NCBI GenBank assembly: GCA_036337765.1
Contig: JAYZDP010000116.1
Coordinates: 1 to 5,404, forward strand
Origin: JAYZDP01 sp036337765
GTDB lineage: Bacteria; Acidobacteriota; Thermoanaerobaculia; Multivoradales; Multivoraceae
Direction: 5' to 3'
Length of the DNA stretch: 5,404 bases
The notes beneath the pieces are model-generated. The model searched no databases and was not told where the DNA came from. It saw nothing but the letters and a program-made list of their open reading frames with translations. The first letter of the stretch is position 1, and each line of letters begins with the position of its first letter. Positions 1 through 5,261 of this stretch are shown in pieces. The position numbers were made by a program, and so were the translations under genes.

Positions 1-1317
1 TGGCTCGGCTCGATGCCGGCGCTGGTCGTCGCGGCCTTCTTGTTCGTGCCTTTTTACTGGCGTGCCGGTGTGTACACGGTGCCGGAGTTTCTCGGCCGTC
101 GTTACAACGGCGCGGTGCAGACCTTCATGGCGGTCTGCTGGGGTCTGATCCTGGTCACCAATCTGGGGATCATGCTCTACGCGACCTCGGTCCTGTTGCG
201 CGGCGTGATGGGCTGGGATCCGCTGGTCTCGATCTGGGTGACGGTGGCGATCGTCGGTATCTACACGATCAGCGGTGGACTGGCGGCGGTGGTCATGACG
301 GATGTACTGCAACTGGTTGTCATGTTCGTTGGTGGCGGTGCGCTCGTCATTCGTGCCGTTTGGGAGGTTGGCGGGATCGGCGCGCTACGCGAACGGCTGA
401 CCGAGGGTGGCCCGGCGCTGACAGATCATCTCGAGCTGTTTCTGCCGCACGACACAGCTACGCCGTTTCCGTGGACCGGGGTGCTGCTCGGGCTCGGCGT
501 GGTGTTGTCGACCGCCTACTTCTCTGGCAATCAGGCGGTGGTGCAGCGCGCGTTGGGAGCCCGGTCCGAGTGGGACGCGAAGGCCGGTGTCCTGCTGGCC
601 GGCTTTCTCAAGCTCTTCATCCCGATCCTCGTCGCGGTGCCGGGCCTGTGCGCCATCCTCATCATTCCCGGGCTCGAGACCGCCGACGACGCGATGCCGC
701 AGTTGATCCGTGTGCTGCTGCCACCTGGCCTGCGAGGTCTGATGTTCGCCGCCTTCATTGCGGCATTGATGTCCAGCGTCGACTCGAATCTGAACTCGGC
801 GTCGACGCTGTGGACGCAGGACATCCTGGCGAAGCTGCGACGAGCCATGACAGGAACGGAGATGACGCCAACCGAGCGTCTGAGGGTTGGACGTGCTTTG
901 AGCGCGATCCTGCTGGTCTCGGCGGCGCTCATCGCGCCTGGCATCGAAGAGCGATTCGGCAACATCTACAACGCCATCCAGAGCATCTTCTCGCTCATCC
1001 AGGGACCGTCGCTGGCGGTTCTGCTGCTCGGTGTTCTGTGGCGACGCGCCACGGGTACCGGCGGATTGGTCGGCCTGGTCAGTGGCGTGGCGTTGTGCGT
1101 CGTTCTCAATCTCGAGTCGATGGCGGGGATCTTCGCCTCCGAAGAGCCGTACCTCTTCATCGCCTGGTGGTCCTTCGTCTTCACGCTGGTGGTCACCGCG
1201 GTGGTGAGCCTTCTCACACCACCTGAAGATCCGGATAAGTTGCGTGGCCTGGTTTTGGGCGAGATGCTGCGCGACGACGACGTGCAGGCCGCCCTGGCGC
1301 GTAGGGGAAGCGCATGA
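1..1317 (+). CDS. Sodium:solute symporter (SSS/SLC5 family, vSGLT-like), 5'-partial
   Basis: This is an inner-membrane Na+-coupled symporter of the SSS family. The frame is open to the first base, so the N-terminus (about the first two helices) lies outside the window. Numbering here starts at the Met codon at position 13. Family hallmarks are YTVPEFLGRRY (21-31), YTISGGLAAVVMTDVLQ (84-100), GNQAVVQRALGAR (172-184) and FLKLFIPIL (198-206), followed by AALMSSVDSNLNS (250-262). By recalled alignment to vSGLT, the Na2-site residues Ala, Ser, Ser correspond to A251, S254 and S255. The sugar-contact residues K294, Q428 and Y263 correspond to K200, Q323 and Y169, while N260 is replaced by S166 and W264 by F170. 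A sugar or polyol substrate is therefore plausible, but its identity is unknown. The protein ends in an acidic/basic cytoplasmic-type tail (403-434). Its stop overlaps the next start as ATGA, preceded by an AGGGGA ribosome-binding site at 1303-1308. Confidence 0.95.
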   Translation, partial: WLGSMPALVVAAFLFVPFYWRAGVYTVPEFLGRRYNGAVQTFMAVCWGLILVTNLGIMLYATSVLLRGVMGWDPLVSIWVTVAIVGIYTISGGLAAVVMTDVLQLVVMFVGGGALVIRAVWEVGGIGALRERLTEGGPALTDHLELFLPHDTATPFPWTGVLLGLGVVLSTAYFSGNQAVVQRALGARSEWDAKAGVLLAGFLKLFIPILVAVPGLCAILIIPGLETADDAMPQLIRVLLPPGLRGLMFAAFIAALMSSVDSNLNSASTLWTQDILAKLRRAMTGTEMTPTERLRVGRALSAILLVSAALIAPGIEERFGNIYNAIQSIFSLIQGPSLAVLLLGVLWRRATGTGGLVGLVSGVALCVVLNLESMAGIFASEEPYLFIAWWSFVFTLVVTAVVSLLTPPEDPDKLRGLVLGEMLRDDDVQAALARRGSA

Positions 1318-1550
1318 GGGCGATCCTGGAAGCGCTGCTCGGGGCCCCCGACAGGCTGCTTGGCGCGATCCCGATCGAGGCCGGGCGGTGGCTTGTGGTG
1401 GGTTTTCTACTCACGGCGGCGCTCGCGACCTTCCTTCTGCCGCGCTGGTACATCTATCTCGGCTGTCCTGACGAGCGCCGCCGCCGCGATCTGCGCTGGT
1501 GGGCCCTGGCAGCGACCCTGCCCTATGTCCTCATCTATGCCTGGTTCTGA
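1314..1550 (+). CDS. Small two-helix membrane protein coupled to the symporter (hypothetical)
   Basis: This is a 78-residue protein of unknown family. It has an amphipathic N-terminal stretch (1-20) and a hydrophobic helix at about 25-43 (WLVVGFLLTAALATFLLP). A strongly basic loop follows (DERRRRDLR, 53-61), then a second helix at about 62-78 that runs to the C-terminus (ends YAWF). By the positive-inside rule the basic loop should be cytoplasmic, with both ends outside. The start ATG overlaps the symporter stop (ATGA) and follows an AGGGGAAG ribosome-binding site at 1303-1310, so translational coupling is likely. Small membrane partners of SSS transporters are known (DUF485 YjcH with ActP, DUF997 YhdT with PanF, DUF4212 proteins), but I see no clear match to any of these. 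A role as an accessory subunit is inference from context. Confidence 0.8.
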   Translation: MRAILEALLGAPDRLLGAIPIEAGRWLVVGFLLTAALATFLLPRWYIYLGCPDERRRRDLRWWALAATLPYVLIYAWF

Positions 1551-1761
1551 GACATCTCCCAGCGAGATGCGCGTCCGCGACCGCCTGGTGGCCAGCGTGC
1601 TGGGTGCGTTCTTCATCGCTCTGGCCATCCCGGTCGGGCTCGGCACCGGGTTCGCCCAACTGGCCATCGATCGCGCCATCAACCTCGCGGCCGCCACGAT
1701 CCTGGGCGCTGTCGGGGTCGTCCTGTTGGTGTGGGGGAGGCGTGGCGCTGGCTCCTCCTGA
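1537..1761 (+). CDS. Second small two-helix membrane protein (hypothetical; start uncertain)
   Basis: From this ATG the product is 74 residues. A polar Ser/Pro/Glu-rich N-terminus is followed by MRVRDR (11-16), a hydrophobic helix at about 17-37 (VASVLGAFFIALAIPVGLG) and a polar break with QLAIDR (41-46). A second helix spans about 48-67 (AAATILGAVGVVLLVW), and the tail is short and basic. Basic residues before helix 1 and after helix 2 suggest both ends are cytoplasmic, the reverse of the preceding small protein. In-frame ATGs at 1525, 1537 and 1567 are all possible and none has a good ribosome-binding site. Third-position GC becomes high only after 1567, which would give a 64-residue protein with no overlap. 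The gene overlaps its neighbours on both sides under the chosen start. The family is not recognised. Confidence 0.65.
   Translation: MPGSETSPSEMRVRDRLVASVLGAFFIALAIPVGLGTGFAQLAIDRAINLAAATILGAVGVVLLVWGRRGAGSS
1736..1740 (+). promoter_or_regulatory. Shine-Dalgarno GGAGG upstream of the uncharacterised 215-residue gene
   Basis: GGAGG lies inside the end of the second small membrane-protein gene, within a G-rich run (1733-1740). It is 1 nt from GTG 1742 and 7 nt from CTG 1748, both in the same frame. The spacing favours initiation at the CTG, or at the GTG with suboptimal pairing shifted to the upstream G-run. Confidence 0.55.
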
Positions 1762-2389
1762 GGCCGGCCCTCTTGCACCGCAGCCGCGACTGTCGGCGGG
1801 CGAGGCGCGCCGCATCCTGGTCCAGGGCCGCTTCGGCCGGAGCCGTGCGATCACCGAGCGGGACGTCTGTCACCAAGAGTTGCTGGGGCTGCCCTGTGCT
1901 CTGGTGGCCGCCCGGATACGCACCGGCTCCGGCGCGAGCGCCGGCGACGAGCGGCTACTGCGCTGCCTCGTCGACGGCCTCGGTGGCGGCGCGGTTTGGG
2001 CCGAAGGCGTCGTGGACGCGGCGATCAAGACGTCACTCGCGAGCCAGGAGGCCGGACACCCAACACAGCTCACCGCGCTACCTGCAGCCCTCCCCATGCA
2101 GCGCTGTGTGCGCGAGGGCACCGACTTCATTTCGCGCCGGGTCTCTCTCGTGCAGCGCGGCAGGAGGTGGGACCTGGTCGGTCCGGTCGAAGCGCGCCCG
2201 CTGGTCTATCCGTACTGGGTGCTGACCTTCAGGCGTCGGGGTCGTTGGGATCTACGCGCGGCGGACGCGATCTCCGGCGAGCGAGCCTCGAGCATCGTCA
2301 AGCGCAGCCTGATCGCCGGGCTGGTCGAGCTTGATCGCGACGTGGGAGGATCGGCGAGCGCAGCAACCACTGGAAGGGGCACTCTATGA
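1742..2389 (+). CDS. Uncharacterised soluble protein with a YPYWV...DAISGE C-terminal motif
   Basis: I do not recognise this ~215-residue protein. It begins with a Pro/Ala-rich stretch (1-18), then EARRILVQGRFGRSRAITER (21-40) and a hydrophobic segment ELLGLPCALVAARI (46-59). A Gly-rich stretch (63-86) follows, and then a polar middle. The C-terminal part contains LVYPYWVLTFRRRGRW (154-169) followed by ADAISGERA (174-182). This 'YPYW, basic strand, D-G/S-GE' pattern resembles loosely annotated proteins where an aromatic Pro-Tyr-Trp strand precedes a DxxTG turn; the first half (LPCALVAARI) may be a degenerate copy. No membrane helix or signal peptide is evident. Cysteines at 43, 52, 75 and 122 do not form a CxxC pair. 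GTG 1742 overlaps the previous gene by 20 bp, but its GGAGG (1736-1740) is only 1 nt away. CTG at 1748 would be better spaced. The stop overlaps the next ATG (ATGA). Confidence 0.75.
   Translation: MALAPPEAGPLAPQPRLSAGEARRILVQGRFGRSRAITERDVCHQELLGLPCALVAARIRTGSGASAGDERLLRCLVDGLGGGAVWAEGVVDAAIKTSLASQEAGHPTQLTALPAALPMQRCVREGTDFISRRVSLVQRGRRWDLVGPVEARPLVYPYWVLTFRRRGRWDLRAADAISGERASSIVKRSLIAGLVELDRDVGGSASAATTGRGTL
2372..2379 (+). promoter_or_regulatory. Shine-Dalgarno GGAAGGGG for the LLM oxidoreductase
   Basis: A purine-rich GGAAGGGG lies 6 nt before ATG 2386. It supports that ATG as the true start, at an ATGA overlap with the upstream stop. Confidence 0.55.
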
Positions 2390-3432
2390 GAACGGCGATC
2401 GGCATCGGTGGCGCGGCTTCGGGACGTGAGGACTTCGTGGGTGTCATGGGCTTCGCCGTCGAGGCGGAGAAGCTCGGCGTCGACGCCGCGTGGTCTGCCG
2501 AGGCCTGGGGGCAGGACGCGATCGCGCCACTAGCGTACCTCGCTGCACGGACCGAGAAGCTGCTGGTTGGCACGGGCATCATGCAGATCAGTGCGCGCGT
2601 GCCGGTGATGACCGCGATGACCGCCATGACTATGGCGACCGTCTCCGACGGGAGGTTTCTCCTGGGTCTCGGCGCGAGCGGACCGCAGGTAGTCGAAGGA
2701 CTACACGGTCGACCTTTCGCGAAGCCGCTGGCGCGCATGCGTGAGACGATAGAGATCATTCGTATCGCCGCCTCGGGCGCGCGCATCTCCTACATCGGCG
2801 AGCACCACGAGCTACCGCTACCCGGCGGCGAGGGCAAGGCGATCCGACTCGCGCAGCGGCCCAATCCCGACATGCCGATCTACCTTGCCACGCTCGGCCC
2901 CAAGGCGCTCGAGCTGACCGGTGAGCTCGCCAACGGTTGGCTCGGCACCTCGTTCACGCCCGAGCATGCCGATGCCCACCTCGACTACATCCGGCGAGGG
3001 GCCGAGCGTGCCGGGCGCACCCTCGACGATATCGACATTGCGGTCGGCGGACCGGTGGGCTTTGGCGACGACGTCGAGCGCATGGTGGCGTCTCGCAAGC
3101 CGTCACTCGCCTTCACTCTCGGGGCGATGGGCTCGCCGAAGACAAACTTCTACAACGAGGCGTATCGGCGTGGCGGTTATGAGGATGCGGCGATCGAGGT
3201 TCAGAGGCTGTGGATCGAGGGTAAGCGCGAGGAGGCGGCGGCTCGAGTGCCCGACCAGATGGTGCTCGAGAACTCTCTGATCGGCCCGGAGAAGCGTGTC
3301 CGCGAGCGCATCCGGATGTACCGCGACGCGGGCGTCGACATGCTGCGCCTCGACCCGATGGGTGCCACGCCCACGGAGAGGCTCGACACGCTAGGTCGCG
3401 CCGTCGAGCTGGTACGCGAGGAGACGGGCTGA
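2386..3432 (+). CDS. LLM-class flavin/F420-dependent oxidoreductase (Rv3520c-like)
   Basis: This 348-residue, full-length luciferase-like (TIM-barrel) oxidoreductase should be cytosolic. Members of this superfamily use FMN or F420 to reduce or oxygenate small molecules. Motifs in order are SAEAWGQDAIAPLAYLA (37-53), VGTGIMQISARVP (61-73), then SDGRFLLGLGASGPQVVEG (87-105), FAKPLARMRE (111-120), and PIYLATLGPKALELTGELANGW (164-185). The C-terminal half includes GAMGSPKTNFYNEAYRRGGY (246-265). The EAWG-D-PLA, SGPQVVEG and KPLAR signatures match, from memory, the mycobacterial Rv3520c-type F420-dependent subfamily, which is about the same length. F420 use is therefore likely but not proven; the substrate is unknown. 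The start overlaps the upstream stop (ATGA) and has a good ribosome-binding site. The stop TGA overlaps the proposed CTG start of the aminotransferase gene, so the two enzymes are probably made together. Confidence 0.93.
   Translation: MRTAIGIGGAASGREDFVGVMGFAVEAEKLGVDAAWSAEAWGQDAIAPLAYLAARTEKLLVGTGIMQISARVPVMTAMTAMTMATVSDGRFLLGLGASGPQVVEGLHGRPFAKPLARMRETIEIIRIAASGARISYIGEHHELPLPGGEGKAIRLAQRPNPDMPIYLATLGPKALELTGELANGWLGTSFTPEHADAHLDYIRRGAERAGRTLDDIDIAVGGPVGFGDDVERMVASRKPSLAFTLGAMGSPKTNFYNEAYRRGGYEDAAIEVQRLWIEGKREEAAARVPDQMVLENSLIGPEKRVRERIRMYRDAGVDMLRLDPMGATPTERLDTLGRAVELVREETG
3418..3424 (+). promoter_or_regulatory. Strong Shine-Dalgarno GAGGAGA that decides a CTG start
   Basis: GAGGAGA lies inside the last codons of the LLM gene. 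Its AGGAG core (3419-3423) ends 5 nt before CTG 3429, which is ideal spacing. The next candidate, GTG 3468, has only GC-rich sequence upstream and no ribosome-binding site. Confidence 0.7.
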
Positions 3433-4703
3433 CCGAGCCGGCGCTCGCGCTCTGTGGCGGCGCGCCGGTGCGCGCCGCGCCGTGGCCGCGCTGGCCCGAG
3501 CACGACGTGGCTGAGCGCGATGCGCTTGTAGCCGTGCTGCAGGGCGGGGAGTGGGGCGGCTTCCCGATGCCGAACCGCGCGGCGGAGCGCTTCGGTGCCG
3601 CGTTCGCCCGATTTCACGACGCCCGCCACGGGTTGTGCGTGGCCAACGGTACCGTCGCCCTAGAGGTCGGCCTGCAGGCGATCGGGGTCGAGGCGCGCTC
3701 CGAGGTGGTCGTGCCTGCGTACACCTTCGAAGCGACCGCGGCGGCTGTACTGTTCTCTGGGTGTGTCCCGGTGTTCGCCGACGTCGACGCCGAGACCTAC
3801 TGTCTCGATCCCGACTCGGTGGAGGAGGTGCTCACCGAGCGCACCGCGGCGATCGTTCCGGTGCAGCTGGCGATGGGCTTCGCGGACATGGACCGATTGA
3901 CGGAAATCGCCGGGCGCGAGGGCCTGCGAGTGCTTGAGGATTGCGCGCACGCGCACGGCGCTCAGTGGCGGGGTCGCGGCGCCGGCTCGATCGGCGATGC
4001 CGGAGCCTTCAGCTTTCAGACTTCGAAGCTCATGACAGCCGGTGAGGGCGGAGCGGTCGTCACCAGCGACGACCGGGTCCTCGATCGGCTGTTCGCGCTG
4101 GTGAACTGCGGCAGGCAACGACCGGGGCGTGAGCGGGATCATGTGGTGGTCGGTCACAACTATCGCCTGAGCGACCTGCAGGCAGCGGTTCTGGAAGTGC
4201 AGCTCGAGCGGCTGGAGGAGCAGCATCGGCGTCGGAACACCAACGTCGATCGGCTGATCACGGCGCTGGACGGGCTGGCCGCGATCGAGCCTGTCACGAC
4301 CGACACACGGGTTACCCGCCGGGCGGTATACCAGTTCGTTTTGCGCTATCGGCCCCTGGCGCTCGACGGCCTGCCGCGCGCGGCCTTCGTGGCGGCGCTC
4401 GCTGCGGAGGGTGTTCCCTGTGACGGCAACTTCTACGAGTCGCTGACCACCTCGGAACTGTTGGCGCCCGACGCCGCGCGCTACCCCGCTTTCGCGGCAC
4501 GCCCTCAGATTGCCTGCCCGCGGGCGGAGCGTGCGGCGTACGAGGAGGCGATCTGGTTGCCGCACGAGCTGTTCTTGGGAGACGCCGCCGACGTCGATGA
4601 CATTTCGGCCGCGCTGCGCAAGGTGTGTGAGCATCACTCGGAGCTCCACGAGCTTAGCCATCCGGCGATCGACGAGCAGACCGTCGTGCGTACTGCCCGC
4701 TGA
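3429..4703 (+). CDS. DegT/DnrJ/EryC1/StrS-family PLP aminotransferase, probable CTG start
   Basis: This is a fold-type I PLP aminotransferase of 424 residues from the CTG, or 411 from GTG 3468. The family transaminates keto-sugars or cyclitols, often with Glu or Gln as donor. Numbering is from the CTG. Landmarks are LCGGAPVR (8-15), the family's usual N-terminal L-GG-P-R motif, and GGEWGGFP (39-46). They continue with ANGTVALEVGLQ (72-83), PAYTFEAT (96-103), ADVDAETYCLDP (117-128) and LEDCAHAHGAQWRG (169-182, D171 expected to contact the PLP ring nitrogen). The catalytic lysine is K200 in FSFQTSKLMTAGEGGA (194-209), with NYRLSDLQAAVLEVQL after it (244-259). The FSFQ-SK-T-GEGG and EDCAHAHGA wording recalls aminocyclitol and AHBA-synthase-type members more than sugar-antigen ones. 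The usual PVH motif reads PVQ (Q146). The C-terminal ~30 residues look like a disordered extension. The first codon overlaps the LLM stop (CTGA), and the GG-P-R motif is lost if GTG 3468 is used. Confidence 0.93.
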   Translation: MTEPALALCGGAPVRAAPWPRWPEHDVAERDALVAVLQGGEWGGFPMPNRAAERFGAAFARFHDARHGLCVANGTVALEVGLQAIGVEARSEVVVPAYTFEATAAAVLFSGCVPVFADVDAETYCLDPDSVEEVLTERTAAIVPVQLAMGFADMDRLTEIAGREGLRVLEDCAHAHGAQWRGRGAGSIGDAGAFSFQTSKLMTAGEGGAVVTSDDRVLDRLFALVNCGRQRPGRERDHVVVGHNYRLSDLQAAVLEVQLERLEEQHRRRNTNVDRLITALDGLAAIEPVTTDTRVTRRAVYQFVLRYRPLALDGLPRAAFVAALAAEGVPCDGNFYESLTTSELLAPDAARYPAFAARPQIACPRAERAAYEEAIWLPHELFLGDAADVDDISAALRKVCEHHSELHELSHPAIDEQTVVRTAR

Positions 4704-4738
4704 GGTGGGGTGCCACGACAGGTCGCCAGAGCCGCGCT

Positions 4739-4744
4739 GAGGTG
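4739..4744 (+). promoter_or_regulatory. Shine-Dalgarno GAGGTG that sets the HPF start at ATG 4750
   Basis: GAGGTG ends 5 nt before ATG 4750. In-frame GTG 4744 and TTG 4747 overlap or abut this element, so ATG is the likely start. The 46-bp gap after the aminotransferase shows no convincing promoter or terminator, which is compatible with co-transcription. Confidence 0.6.
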
Positions 4745-4749
4745 TGTTG

Positions 4750-5136
4750 ATGCAGGTTGCTCTTGAGATCAACGCAAGACACCTACGACTCACCGACAAT
4801 CTTGAAGCCCTGATCCGCGAACGTACCGAGCACCTCGAGCACTACTATCCGAGAATCGTGCGCTGCCACGTCAGTCTCGACGGTCCGAGCGATCACCACG
4901 GGCACGGCGGCACCTTCGACGTGCACATCGACTTGCGAGTGCCGGGGTGCGAGATCGCAGTGACGCACCAGAAAGGCGGCGATCTGCCGGCGGCGATTCG
5001 CAACGCCTTCGATGCGGCTCGTCGCCAGCTTCAGGACTATGCCGAGCGCCAGCGCGGTGATGTGAAGCACCACGCCGAAGAGACCCCGGCACCGCCGGCG
5101 CCCGAAGAGCTGCCCCCCGCCGGCCTCGACGTCTAG
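4750..5136 (+). CDS. HPF/RaiA-family ribosome-associated (hibernation) protein, short form
   Basis: This 128-residue protein contains an S30AE-type domain. Such proteins bind the decoding region of the small ribosomal subunit and silence ribosomes under stress or in stationary phase. The N-terminus VALEINARHLRLTDNLEALI (3-22) gives the first strand and helix, and a second helix continues through RERTEHLEHYYPRI (23-36). CHVSLDG (39-45) and TFDVHIDLRVPG (55-66) are the next strands. The last helix is DLPAAIRNAFDAARRQLQDY (77-96), followed by basic AERQRGDVKHH (97-107). The C-terminus (108-128) is Pro/Ala/Glu-rich. Relatives with this 'RRQL-DYA-RQRGDVK' helix, as I recall, often continue into a cold-shock-like domain. 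This one stops instead, ending at the hairpin. It is longer than E. coli HPF (95 residues) and slightly longer than RaiA (113), but lacks the long-HPF dimerisation domain. The gene may have a housekeeping or stress role unrelated to its neighbours. Confidence 0.9.
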   Translation: MQVALEINARHLRLTDNLEALIRERTEHLEHYYPRIVRCHVSLDGPSDHHGHGGTFDVHIDLRVPGCEIAVTHQKGGDLPAAIRNAFDAARRQLQDYAERQRGDVKHHAEETPAPPAPEELPPAGLDV

Positions 5137-5169
5137 TGCAACCCGTGGTCGGTACCACGGGTGCACTAG
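5133..5169 (+). terminator. Hairpin, probable Rho-independent terminator, containing the HPF stop codon
   Basis: The left arm CTAGTGCAACCCGTGGT (5133-5149) pairs with ACCACGGGTGCACTAG (5154-5169) in 16 base pairs, with one bulged A (5140 or 5141) and a CGGT loop (5150-5153). The TAG stop (5134-5136) lies within the stem. The downstream tract 5170-5178 (TGTTGTTGT) has six T in nine, weaker than a classic U-run. No T-run follows on the minus strand, so it should terminate mainly plus-strand transcription. Confidence 0.7.
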
Positions 5170-5261
5170 TGTTGTTGTCCCTCCGGGGGGCGCTTGCCGC
5201 GCAGGCCCAAGACGTGCCTACGGACTTGATCCATTCGTTGGAGCCTGGCTCTAGGAGATGC

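Noticed and set aside
360..1226. Long plus-strand open frame inside the symporter gene
   Set aside because: The product is Arg-rich with no domain-like pattern; it is a high-GC shadow of the clearly recognisable symporter frame.
1499..1741. N-terminal extension of the 215-residue protein to ATG 1499
   Set aside because: It would overlap both small membrane-protein genes fully; its translation is low-complexity Cys/Ser/Trp/Gly-rich and out of phase with the GC3 pattern there.
4699..4744. CGCTGAGGTG repeated twice around the aminotransferase-HPF gap
   Set aside because: The match is 10 nt; one copy contains a stop codon and the other a ribosome-binding site, so chance and function explain it.
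3660..4799. 379-codon minus-strand open frame opposite the aminotransferase
   Set aside because: It is antisense to a gene with intact PLP motifs, has no recognisable motif, and spans into the HPF gene.
5241..5251. Short inverted repeat GAGCCTGGCTC as a terminator for the minus-strand gene
   Set aside because: The stem is only 4 bp with a 3-nt loop and no T-run follows it on the minus strand.
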